Shown here: positions 1 to 7,687 of the stretch, piece by piece
How the letters are laid out: each line of letters opens with the position of its first letter
Numbering within the stretch: the first letter of the stretch is position 1
Source: RHKX01 sp963745755
GTDB taxonomy: Bacteria > Actinomycetota > Thermoleophilia > Solirubrobacterales > 70-9
NCBI GenBank assembly: GCA_963745755.1
Contig: CAVUYP010000002.1
Location: forward strand, 1-64,000
Direction: 5' to 3'
DNA length: 64,000 nucleotides
Notes under the pieces: generated by a model
Databases searched by the model: none
What the model saw: the letters and a program-made list of their open reading frames with translations, nothing else
What the model was told of the DNA's origin: nothing
Translations under genes and position numbers: made by a program

Positions 1-433
1 TGGTGATCGCGAGCTGCGAGGGCCCGCTATCGGTCGTGAACGTGTCGTCGGCGCCACAGGCCTTCTGTGGCTGGGTCGCCCCGGGCTCCTTCGCGCAGAG
101 CCGGAAGTGGTACTTGCTCTCGGGGTCGAGTCCGCTGAGATCCTCGGAGACCGGCTGTGTTCCGCCGGCGGCGAGGTCGATCGACTGGTGGGCGGTCTCG
201 GCGCCGTAGTTCTTCGTCGGCCCGTACTCGAACCAGTAGGTGGCGGTGCCGTCGCTGAGCTCGGCGACGATGCCCGTCACCGTCGCCGAGGTCAGGCCGA
301 CGTCTTCAGCCGGCTGGGTGATGCCCCAGGCGCAGCCGCCGAGGAGAAGGGCCGCGAGAGCCAGGGCCAAGGCGGTGATCCGCGGGCGAAGCCATCCGCC
401 GCGAACCTCTGCAACCAAGACCTGGCCCGACAT
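1..433 (-). CDS. Secreted lipoprotein with fibronectin-III-like domain, partial (runs off left edge)
   Basis: The reading frame opens at ATG 433 on the minus strand and is still open at base 1, so at least 144 codons are present and the C-terminus is missing. Residues about 15-32 form a hydrophobic stretch ending in a lipobox (LLLGGC), so the mature protein should be a lipid-anchored exported protein. The following region contains YWFEYGPT and LSGLDPESKYHFRLCA, the pattern of an FnIII-type beta-sandwich, common in actinobacterial surface proteins. A GGGGAG/TGGAG ribosome-binding sequence lies directly before the start. A promoter candidate is listed upstream. Function unknown; the domain suggests adhesion or wall association only by inference. 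Confidence 0.75.
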   Translation of the reverse strand, partial: MSGQVLVAEVRGGWLRPRITALALALAALLLGGCAWGITQPAEDVGLTSATVTGIVAELSDGTATYWFEYGPTKNYGAETAHQSIDLAAGGTQPVSEDLSGLDPESKYHFRLCAKEPGATQPQKACGADDTFTTDSGPSQLAIT

Positions 434-908
434 CTCCACTCCCCACGGATCGAGCACTCTGGACGATTGCGACAAACATAACAAGTATCAAAACGGCCTG
501 TCTCAAAAGACTGCGTATCAAGTCATCAATCCTGTCTACATCCGTCGATCGTCCTAAATCTCACCTGTCCATGGACACGGCGAGGGGAGAGCACGGAGGT
601 GAAGCGCGGGGGGCAATGGCCGAGGCCGGAGGCACGGTTGCGGCGCATCTGGTCGCCGTCAACGTCTTGAGCAGCCCCCCAACCGTGTCGACGAGCAGGG
701 CGGTGCCCAGCAGGCGCCGCCGAACGACAACCTCGTCGAGAGCTTCGACCCTCCTACGGTGTTGCCGGAGGGGCCCCGGAAAGCCAGTGGCAGATGCCAG
801 AGCCGGGACGGTGTAGGGGCGACGGGCGAGGAGGATGGCATTGCGCGGCTCCCTCGAGTGACCTGGCGCCCAGCTCTCTCGCCCTGAGCCGGATCTACAA
901 ACCGAACG
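434..908. other. Non-coding stretch, about 475 bp
   Basis: Apart from the promoter at 478-506 I see nothing convincing here. The part around 470-570 is clearly less GC-rich than the surroundings. Short open frames at 571-816 (+) and 659-1057 (-) have composition and amino-acid content unlike real proteins of this window. A minus-strand stretch near 620-750 reads without stops but has no start codon and no recognisable motif; it could be a gene remnant. Confidence 0.4.
478..506 (-). promoter_or_regulatory. Candidate sigma-70 type promoter of the FnIII lipoprotein
   Basis: On the minus strand TTGAGA (506-501) and TGTTAT (483-478) are separated by exactly 17 nt inside a locally AT-rich stretch. 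The implied start site would leave a leader of roughly 35-40 nt before ATG 433. No other hexamer pair nearby is as good. Confidence 0.4.
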
Positions 909-1496
909 TCAGGGCTCGGCCCGGAAGGCAATCGAGTCGAGGCTGACCGCGCACGTGCTCTGGGTCGCGCAAGACCCGCCAACCGCCCCGTTTGGGCTGA
1001 CTGACAACTGAGCGAGTTCCGCCGGTGGACCGATTCGAGCGGCCGGGAACGAGGCATCCTGAGACGGTCGGTAACCCGGCGGAAGCGTGAAGATTTGCGG
1101 CGCCGTATTGCCCCCTTGCGTGATCACTTCGCCCCGTAAGTGCACCGTCCCGCCAACATCGATGTAGAAGCCGGCGGGGCTGTCGTCGTCGCCGTAGTTG
1201 GCCCAGCCGTTCTCGAAGGCGGGTTGGCCCGGCGAGCCAACATCACGGAAGGGTTCGTTCGCCGCGAGCTTGTCAGCCGTGACGGCTCCGTCGGCGAGCT
1301 TCCTGGTCGAGACGGTGCCATCTGCGAGCTTTGGGCTCTTCACCGCCCCGTTCTTGATGTGTTTGGAATGAATCGCGTTCTTGGCGATCTGCTTGGAGGT
1401 GACCTTGTCCAACGCCCAGGCACCACCCGTTCCTAGAGCCACGAAAAGAGCGAGGTAGGCAACGACGGTCGCATGGCTGAAGCGCATCCTGGTCAT
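909..1496 (-). CDS. Secreted protein with short degenerate repeats, unknown function
   Basis: 195 aa. An N-terminal signal peptide (about residues 1-28, hydrophobic core VVAYLALFVALGTGGAW) is followed at about 30-80 by short repeats of the form I-x-x-x-x-I-x-N-G-A-V-x-x-x-x-L-A-D-G-T-V, each about 10-12 residues, which would fold as a regular beta or helical stalk. The C-terminal half is Gly/Pro-rich and contains two cysteines (GSCATQSTC) that could form a disulfide. The start ATG has a strong GTAGGAGG site 6 nt upstream. The stalk-plus-head architecture suggests a cell-surface protein; no enzymatic motif is visible. Confidence 0.75.
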   Translation of the reverse strand: MTRMRFSHATVVAYLALFVALGTGGAWALDKVTSKQIAKNAIHSKHIKNGAVKSPKLADGTVSTRKLADGAVTADKLAANEPFRDVGSPGQPAFENGWANYGDDDSPAGFYIDVGGTVHLRGEVITQGGNTAPQIFTLPPGYRPSQDASFPAARIGPPAELAQLSVSPNGAVGGSCATQSTCAVSLDSIAFRAEP

Positions 1497-1706
1497 CGGA
1501 ACCTCCTACGGCACTAGGGCGAGGATCATATCGGCGCCCCTATGGGCTGCGCCGACCAATTCTCTAGGGTTGGTGCGAGCCGGGCCTCCAGCTCCGGAGC
1601 CGGCGCGCCCAATGCCACTGGTCCATCATCACCTCGAGATGCACCGCGCAGCCTGCGCACCGGGGCTCGTGCACGGCTGTGCTCGGACCGTCTACCGATC
1701 GAGGGG

Positions 1707-2342
1707 ATGCTGAGCGTGCCGAGCCGATCCGCGCGGACGGTGGTGGGCGTGATCTTGGGGGTGGCGTTCGCAACGTTGGCGGGCTGCGGGGACGGCGGTA
1801 GCGAGGAGAAGGTCGAGCGGGGCTTCGCCGGCCTTACCGGCTGTCTGGGTGATACCGAGGGGGTCAACGAGGTCACGGTGTTCGAGCTGCCGGGAGGCGA
1901 GAATGATGCCGACGCCCCCAGTCCGGCCGGTCAGCTGATCACGCCCGAGGCGTCGAACGGTCTCGAGTACACGCTGGGCGGGCCGACCGACGAGGACGGG
2001 ACGATCACAGAGCTGCCGCTGTTGACCTTCGAGGTCTTTGAGTTCGAGAACGAGCGCGTCGCGGGGCAGCGCGTCGAGCAACTCCGGAATGAGCTTCGAA
2101 CGCGAATCAGGCGAGCTGGTGCGCGTGGTACCCGGTTGCCGGCGCCGCGCGATGTGCGGGCGGTCGGAAGTGTCGGCGTCGTGTATTCCGTCGCCAGCCT
2201 CAGCCCGGAGCCCCCTGATCCCGCCCTCGACGACCTCGACGAGGAGGCACTCGCCGGCCTCACCTCATGCCTGGAGCGCGCCGGCTACCCCGCAGGGCCG
2301 ATCGTCCCGGAGCTCGCCGCCGCCGGCGCGGAGTCGGCATAG
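1707..2342 (+). CDS. Putative lipoprotein, unknown function
   Basis: About 211 aa. A hydrophobic N-terminus (VVGVILGVAFATLAGC) ends in a lipobox cysteine, so it is predicted to be exported and lipid-anchored. The mature part is acidic and has two paired stretches with TGCLGDT and TSCLERAG, a spacing that suggests one disulfide. The frame is open further upstream (to 1542), but that extension lies before the signal peptide and is unlikely. ATG 1707 abuts GAGGGG (1701-1706); GTG 1716, nine bases after the same site, is the better-spaced start. Separated by about 210 bp from the divergent gene before it. Confidence 0.6.
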   Translation: MLSVPSRSARTVVGVILGVAFATLAGCGDGGSEEKVERGFAGLTGCLGDTEGVNEVTVFELPGGENDADAPSPAGQLITPEASNGLEYTLGGPTDEDGTITELPLLTFEVFEFENERVAGQRVEQLRNELRTRIRRAGARGTRLPAPRDVRAVGSVGVVYSVASLSPEPPDPALDDLDEEALAGLTSCLERAGYPAGPIVPELAAAGAESA

Positions 2343-2532
2343 CCGAGTCGGTCGTCGACCGGTTGTGAGGCGAATTTCACCCCGCGGAACCACCCGAGGC
2401 GATCTCATACGGCCGCTATTACACGATTGAGCCCGCTCCCGATCCGATCTCGGTGCCGATGGGGGCGCCGGCGGCTCTAGGATCGGTGGCGATGCAGGCC
2501 CGAGGCACGCAAGAGCGTTCGGAAGGTCGCTC

Positions 2533-4194
2533 TTGCGCCCCGTAGTCGCGATGGGTGCCGCGAAGGAGCTCGAGACGGGCCAGGGCGCCTACGAAGCTCG
2601 AGCCTGGCGCGACGCTTACGATTCCCTGTCCAGAGCCGACGAGATCGCCCCATTGGATGTCGGCGATCTCAAGCGCCTGGCGGTAGCGGCCTACATGATT
2701 GGTCTCGACGATGAGTTCGTCCGGGGCATGGAACGAGCCCACGGCGCACACCTCGAACGAGGGGAGATACCGAGCGCCGTGCGCTGTGCGTTCTGGGTCG
2801 GGATCAACCTCGCCACCCGCGGCGAGCCGGGCCTCGCCGGCGGTTGGTTCGCGCGGGGTGAGCGGCTGATTGAGCGCGCCGAGTCCGATTGTGTGGAGCG
2901 CGGTTACTTGTTGCTGCCTGCGGCTTTGCGGAATGAAGGTGCCGGCGAGTGGGAGGCCGCCGCCGCGATCGCTGATCAGGCGGCGCGGATCGCCGAGAGC
3001 TTCGATGACCGGGACCTGCTCGCACTCTCCATCCACGAGCAGGGATATGCGACGGCCAAGCATGGGGACCTTGAGAAAGGGATGGCCTTGCTCGACGAGG
3101 CAATGGTCGAGGTCACCTCGGGAAAGGTCTCCCCGCTCGTCACCGGTCTCGTCTACTGCGGGGTGATCGCCTACTGCCAGAGCCTCTACGAGCTGCAGCG
3201 CGCTCAGCAGTGGACGTCGGCGCTGACCCGATGGTGTGAGGAGCAGCCGCAGATGGTGGCCTACTCGGGCCAGTGCCTGGTCCACCAAGCCGAGATCCTG
3301 CAGCTGCGTGGTGCGTGGGGCGAGGCGATCGATCAAGCTCGAAGGGCCGGCGAGCGCTTCACCGAGGCAGCCGACTCCAGGCCCGCTGCCCACCGCGAGG
3401 GATCGGCCCATTACCGTCAGGCTGAGGTGCAGCGGCTTCGAGGTGAGTTTGACGAGGCAGAGGACTCCTTCAGGGCAGCCAGCCGCTGCGGTTTTGAGCC
3501 GCAGCCCGGCCTTGCGCTGCTGCGTCTGGCCCAGGGAAACGCCGAGGCTGGGGCAGCGTCGATCCGTCGCGCGCTGGATGAGGTCACCGATCCGCTCGAG
3601 CGTGTCGGCCTGCTCCCGGGCTGCGTGGAGATCATGCTCGCCGTCGGCGACCGCGAGGCGGCGGCCGAAGCGGCCGGCGAGCTTGAGCGGGCTGCCGAGG
3701 AGCAGGACAGCGATGTGATGCTGGCGATGGCAAGCCAGGCCAGGGGAGCAGTCGCGGTCGCCTCGGAGCGTTACCGAGAGGGTCTGCTCGTGCTGCGCCG
3801 CTCCGCGGAGATCTGGCAGCAGCTCAAGGCACCGTACGAGACGGCTCGGGTGCGTGAGCTGGCGGGGCGCGCATGCCGGGCGGTCGGCGACGGCGACACC
3901 GCAGATCTGGAGTTGGAGGCTGCGAGCGAGGCCTTTGCGTGGCTCGGGGCTGAGCCCGACAAAGCACGGATCGACTCGCTCGCTGCGGCGGACATCCCCC
4001 CGGCGGGACTGACTACGCGCGAGCTCGACGTTCTGCGCCTCGTCTGCTCGGGGAAGACCAATAGGGCGATTGCGTCAGAGCTCGTGGTCAGCCGACGGAC
4101 GGTGGATCGGCACGTAAGCAACATCTTCGCGAAGCTCGGCGTCACCACACGCGCGGCGGCGACGGCCTACGCCTACGAACACGATCTTCTCTAG
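2533..4194 (+). CDS. LuxR-family transcriptional regulator with TPR-like helical repeats
   Basis: 553 aa from TTG 2533 (GGAAGG six bases before), or 547 aa from ATG 2551. Residues about 1-480 are alanine-rich helical repeats resembling TPR solenoids, probably the signal- or partner-binding part. Residues about 490-550 are a LuxR/GerE helix-turn-helix: LTTRELDVLRL, then SGKTNRAIASELVVSRRTVD and HVSNIFAKLGV. There is no AAA/Walker A segment, so it is not a full LAL/MalT regulator. A hairpin follows the stop and the next gene, 138 bp downstream on the same strand, encodes a degenerate hydrolase; similar regulator-hydrolase pairs occur in actinobacteria, so it may control that gene. Ligand unknown. 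Confidence 0.8.
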   Translation: MRPVVAMGAAKELETGQGAYEARAWRDAYDSLSRADEIAPLDVGDLKRLAVAAYMIGLDDEFVRGMERAHGAHLERGEIPSAVRCAFWVGINLATRGEPGLAGGWFARGERLIERAESDCVERGYLLLPAALRNEGAGEWEAAAAIADQAARIAESFDDRDLLALSIHEQGYATAKHGDLEKGMALLDEAMVEVTSGKVSPLVTGLVYCGVIAYCQSLYELQRAQQWTSALTRWCEEQPQMVAYSGQCLVHQAEILQLRGAWGEAIDQARRAGERFTEAADSRPAAHREGSAHYRQAEVQRLRGEFDEAEDSFRAASRCGFEPQPGLALLRLAQGNAEAGAASIRRALDEVTDPLERVGLLPGCVEIMLAVGDREAAAEAAGELERAAEEQDSDVMLAMASQARGAVAVASERYREGLLVLRRSAEIWQQLKAPYETARVRELAGRACRAVGDGDTADLELEAASEAFAWLGAEPDKARIDSLAAADIPPAGLTTRELDVLRLVCSGKTNRAIASELVVSRRTVDRHVSNIFAKLGVTTRAAATAYAYEHDLL

Positions 4195-4269
4195 GCGGTC
4201 GCCTGTGGGCCATGCGGTCCATGGGTAGAACTGCATACGCCGCTTCCGATGGAATTGGGTGATTCGTCC

Positions 4270-4287
4270 GATGCGGGGGGCCGCATC
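4270..4287 (+). terminator. Hairpin after the LuxR-type gene
   Basis: GATGCGG and CCGCATC form a perfect 7-bp stem with a GGGG loop, followed by a short pyrimidine-rich run (TCCTCCTACC). It lies 75 bp after the stop at 4194 and 45 bp before the next start. Confidence 0.45.
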
Positions 4288-4331
4288 TCCTCCTACCGTC
4301 GGTTCCACGGTGCAACACGAGGGAGGCCACG

Positions 4332-5279
4332 ATGGGTACGACGGTCAAAGACCGAGGCATGCGGGACCCGAGCGACACGGAGGGGTCTGCTGCAGCCCGC
4401 AGACGCGTCCTGAGCTTCGTCGATGCGGACGAGCGCCGACTTGAGGCAGGGGGCATCTCCACCGCGGTGCTGGAGGCAGGCGAGGGTCCGCCGGTCGTGC
4501 TCCTGCACGGCCCTGGCGAATATGGGGCGAAGTGGATGCGAGTGATCCCCAGCCTCTCGGTGGACCATCGAGTCATCGCGCCCGATCTGCCCGCGCACGG
4601 TGCCTCGGATCCGCCGGCCGAGCGACTCGGTAGCGAGCAGATCGTGAGTTGGCTGGACGAGCTCGTCGCGCGCACCTGCAAGTCGCGGCCGGTCCTGGTC
4701 GGGCACGTGCTCGGCGGCGCGATCGCAGCGCGCTTCGCGATCGAGCACCCCGACTCCCTGCGCCGACTCGTACTCGTCGACAGCCTCGGGTTGGCGCCTT
4801 TCCGGCCCGCCCCGCGGTTCGCGCTGACGATGCTCGCGTTCCAGATGCACCCCACCGAGCGCAGCTACAACCGGTTCATGCGCCAGTGCTCTCGCGACCT
4901 CGATGCGCTGCGTGAGCAAATGGGTGGGCGGTGGGGACCCGTCCTCGAATACAACCTCGAGCTTGCGCGCTCGCCTGGCGCGAAGGTTGTTGGTCAGATG
5001 ATGCGCGATATCGGCCTGCCGCGGATCCCGCCTCCTCAGCTCGCTCGAATCGCCGTTCCAACCACCTTGATCTGGGGTCGGCAGGACCGAGCGAACCGGC
5101 TTCGGGTTGCGGAGGCAGCCAGCGACCGGTACGGGTGGTCGTTGCACGTGATCGACGATTGCGCCGATGACCCCCCGCGAGATCAACCGGAGGCCTTCGT
5201 GGATGCGCTGCAGGCAGCGCTGGGACGTAGCGGATCGGCACCGACGAGGGGCGAATCCCATCCGGCTCCTGCCGATTGA
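4332..5279 (+). CDS. Alpha/beta-hydrolase fold protein lacking catalytic Ser and His (pseudoenzyme candidate)
   Basis: 315 aa, with GGGAGG five bases before ATG. The fold is recognisable: oxyanion region VVLLHGPGEYG (about 55-65), PDLPAHGASDPP (about 84-94), nucleophile elbow VGHVLGGA (123-130), acid region WGRQD (D252) and C-terminal DDCADDPPRDQPEAF (275-289). In active family members the elbow is G-H-S-x-G-G and the last motif is C/x-G-H-x-P. Here the nucleophile position is Val126 and the His position is Asp279, with the preceding Gly also changed. Two of three triad residues are therefore missing while the rest is conserved. It may bind a ligand or act as a regulator partner of the adjacent LuxR protein; that is inference. 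Confidence 0.8.
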   Translation: MGTTVKDRGMRDPSDTEGSAAARRRVLSFVDADERRLEAGGISTAVLEAGEGPPVVLLHGPGEYGAKWMRVIPSLSVDHRVIAPDLPAHGASDPPAERLGSEQIVSWLDELVARTCKSRPVLVGHVLGGAIAARFAIEHPDSLRRLVLVDSLGLAPFRPAPRFALTMLAFQMHPTERSYNRFMRQCSRDLDALREQMGGRWGPVLEYNLELARSPGAKVVGQMMRDIGLPRIPPPQLARIAVPTTLIWGRQDRANRLRVAEAASDRYGWSLHVIDDCADDPPRDQPEAFVDALQAALGRSGSAPTRGESHPAPAD

Positions 5280-5501
5280 TCAGGCAGCGGTCGAGCTTCC
5301 CTCCGGTCGTGCCGGTGGTGAAACCTCCCCGATCGACGTTGCGGATCCGCGATCGGCCCGTCGTCAACTGACCCGTACCACTCAGCCGCTGAAGGCCATT
5401 CCGACCGCAACGCAGCCGTCGAAGGAGTCGGAGGTACTGGAGTCGTCGGTGGTGAAGTTGCCGCTGACTCGGCCGGCGATCCGTGCCGGTCGTCGCCGAC
5501 C

Positions 5502-6029
5502 TCAGGACGGGGGTTTGCCGACCCTGCCGCCCTGGGTCGGGTACCACTCCAGAAACGATGCCACGAGCTTGCCGGTGCTGTGGATCGTCTTGCCGAGAAG
5601 GAGCGGCGAGGCGGCTGCTTCCCACCCCGGAGCCCGATCGAGCGTGTATCTGGTGCCCTCGATGGTCAGCTGTAGGCCACTGAGGGGAAACCGGGCCTTG
5701 TGCGCCCATACCTGGTCGACTGGCCCCTGCGCGATGACTCGCTCCTTGCCGTCATAGAGCGTCACCTGGCCGGCCTCGACGATCAGTGCGCCGTTGAATG
5801 CGAGCGGCCGGAGCCCCCTACCGACTCGTACCGCGGCGGCGAAACTGTCGTCAGGAGGACCCTGCTCAGCGATGGGCGGAGGGTATCGCGACGGCACCTG
5901 AGTCGCTTCCGATGCGGGCGACGAGAAGACCACGAGAGGGCCACCAATACCCGGTGCGAACTCAGCGGTAAAGGTCGAGACGGACGAACGTCGAACCCGA
6001 CAGGGGCGGCAGTCTGCCCAAACCCCCAA
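5502..6029 (-). CDS. Hypothetical protein, possibly PH-like, possibly a remnant
   Basis: Up to 175 aa from TTG 6029; no good ribosome-binding site, and the real start may be a GTG further in. The first 60 residues look non-native, but residues about 75-175 look like a genuine beta-rich domain (FNGALIVEAGQVTLYDGK, LQLTIEGTRYTLDRAPGW), resembling small bacterial PH-like domains. After the TGA at 5502 the same frame continues for 38 codons to the next stop (ending GCVAVGMAFSG) in protein-like composition, so the locus may be a decayed longer gene or two fragments. Flanked by nothing that explains a role. Confidence 0.4.
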   Translation of the reverse strand: MGVWADCRPCRVRRSSVSTFTAEFAPGIGGPLVVFSSPASEATQVPSRYPPPIAEQGPPDDSFAAAVRVGRGLRPLAFNGALIVEAGQVTLYDGKERVIAQGPVDQVWAHKARFPLSGLQLTIEGTRYTLDRAPGWEAAASPLLLGKTIHSTGKLVASFLEWYPTQGGRVGKPPS

Positions 6030-6390
6030 GGGCCGACCGGCCGCTGGAATAGGGGATGGCCGGGTTCGCGGTGTGGGAACGGCATATCGCGGCCCGGCCC
6101 CCTGAATGTCTTCGGTCAGTAGGACGCCGGCGTCCAGAATCGAGGCCCGAACCTGGAGCTTCTTCGTCCGGCGGTCGATGGCGTCGTTGCGGAGGGACCG
6201 TTCAAGCCTTCCGTCATGGCCGGGGGCGCGATGCGCCGCCCGGCCACTTCTCGTTCGACAAGGGTTGCGGATCAGGACTTTGACGACAGTTGCGTCCTGT
6301 TTATGACAACTGTCACATGCTCCGCTCGACTCTGATACTCAATGAGGTCCTCAGCGAACGAGAGCGATCGAGGATTGCGGGAGTGATGAG
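6030..6390. other. Intergenic region, about 360 bp, with promoter elements near its right end
   Basis: No credible gene. The right third is less GC-rich and carries the promoter and inverted repeat described separately (6280-6314), which should drive the secreted copper-protein genes to the right. A second weak box, GATACT at 6334-6339, lies closer to the start codon. The left two thirds show nothing I can name. Confidence 0.4.
6280..6314 (+). promoter_or_regulatory. Promoter with overlapping inverted repeat (operator candidate)
   Basis: TTGACG (6280-6285) and TATGAC (6302-6307) are 16 nt apart. GACAGTTG (6285-6292) and CAACTGTC (6307-6314) form a perfect 8-bp inverted repeat that overlaps both boxes, and TGACA-AC-TGTCA (6304-6315) is itself a compact palindrome. 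This arrangement suits repressor binding. It lies 75 bp before the first PHM-like gene. Confidence 0.45.
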
Positions 6391-7626
6391 ATGAGGTTTG
6401 GGTCTTTTTCCCTGGCGGTGGCAACGATGGCGATGGTGGCGCTCTTCGCAGCAGCCGCGAGCGCGGCTCCGTCGGCACCGCTGCCGGGCGGAAAGTACGC
6501 CGGGACCACGGACGCCGGCAAAGGCAAGCGGATCGTGGTCAAGGTCCGCTCTCGCAACAGCTCGGAGCAGCTACGCGGAGTGGTCCGGTTCCGGTGCGCC
6601 GGCGTGACTGCTCGCTTCAGCACCGATGACGGGCGCTTCGTCGCCCGGAAGCGCAGGGGCGGGCGAACGATCTTCAAGGCGCGGGGCCGGTTCACCAGCA
6701 TGAACCGCGCCAAGGGGGCGATCCTGCGACTCGATCGGAGGCTGGGCCACGGATCGTGCCGTGCGTCGGGATTCCAGGCCCGCCTCGGTAACGCGCCGCC
6801 GATCCATGAGCGCACGGTGACCTACGGCCCCTTCTCGGTCGAGCCCAGCATGGGTTCCGGCCACGGACACGGCGGTCTCAACACCTCCCTGGCGGACATC
6901 GAGAAGCCCTGTGAGGACTGCTCGATCGTCGGCATGTCGGCAGACCTGAGCGAGGCGGACGGCCGCACGGCGAACTTCGACACCCAGGCGATGCTGCACC
7001 ACGTCGTCCTCTTCAATCAGAGCGCCAAGGATGCGACCTGCGCGGGCTGGCCCGAGCGCTTCTTCGCTTCCGGGAACGAGCGCACCCCGTTCCTGCTTCC
7101 CCGGGGCTTCGGCTACGAGGTCGCGACCGGCGATCGCTGGCGCCTGATCACCCACCTGATGAACATGAGCGACCAGACGAAGGACCTCTACATCAAGGTC
7201 AGCTTCGCCTATGTCGACGGCACGACCGACCTGCAGGCCGTGAAGCCGTTCTGGCTGGACATCAACAACTGCGGGAACTCGCAGTACGAGACTCCCGCGG
7301 GCGACCACACCGAGGTCCGCGACTTCACCGTGACCCCGGAGATGGCCGGCAGGGTGGTGGCCATCGGTGGCCACCTCCACGACCACGGAACGCACATCGA
7401 GGCGGCCGATACGACCACTGGACGGCAGCTCTGCGACGCGGCCGCCGGCTACGACAACGATCCGTCCTACATGGGGCACATCGACACCGTCGGCGGGTGT
7501 CTCGGTCGATCGATCGCGACGCTCGCCCCCGGCGACAACCTGCGGCTCAGCAGCAGCTACGACGCGCCGGAAACCCTCGACGACGTGATGGGAATCATGG
7601 TCGGGTACGTCGCGCCGTCGGGATGA
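6391..7626 (+). CDS. Secreted PHM-like copper type II monooxygenase-related protein, paralogue 1
   Basis: 411 aa, GGGAG seven bases before ATG. Signal peptide at about 1-25 (cleavage near ASAAPS). Residues about 30-135 are a basic beta-sandwich-like domain with two cysteines. The C-terminal part holds, in order, H203-H204 (MLHHVVLF), H255 (LITHLMN), H328-x-H330 (GGHLHDHG) and M400 (DDVMGIM). Peptidylglycine alpha-hydroxylating and dopamine beta-monooxygenases use exactly HH...H for one copper and HxH...M for the other, with similar spacing (70 residues from HxH to Met). Paired cysteines (CEDC, C217, C294, C348, C370) suggest disulfides. The next gene is a clear paralogue. The fold assignment is from ligand order, not a search; plant SURNod19-type proteins are an alternative relation. 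Confidence 0.7.
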   Translation: MRFGSFSLAVATMAMVALFAAAASAAPSAPLPGGKYAGTTDAGKGKRIVVKVRSRNSSEQLRGVVRFRCAGVTARFSTDDGRFVARKRRGGRTIFKARGRFTSMNRAKGAILRLDRRLGHGSCRASGFQARLGNAPPIHERTVTYGPFSVEPSMGSGHGHGGLNTSLADIEKPCEDCSIVGMSADLSEADGRTANFDTQAMLHHVVLFNQSAKDATCAGWPERFFASGNERTPFLLPRGFGYEVATGDRWRLITHLMNMSDQTKDLYIKVSFAYVDGTTDLQAVKPFWLDINNCGNSQYETPAGDHTEVRDFTVTPEMAGRVVAIGGHLHDHGTHIEAADTTTGRQLCDAAAGYDNDPSYMGHIDTVGGCLGRSIATLAPGDNLRLSSSYDAPETLDDVMGIMVGYVAPSG

Positions 7627-7687
7627 GGCGGCAGGTGCGGCGGCGACTGTTACGCTGAAGTTCGTTCGGTCGAGTCTGGGAGGGCAC

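Noticed and set aside
571..1057. Short frames on both strands between the first lipoprotein and the repeat protein
   Set aside because: No start with ribosome-binding site, no hydrophobic or motif structure, and one overlaps a convincing gene in antisense.
1542..1706. Upstream extension of the lipoprotein at 1707
   Set aside because: It precedes the signal peptide and has an unstructured Ser/Arg/Ala composition; a lipoprotein signal must be N-terminal.
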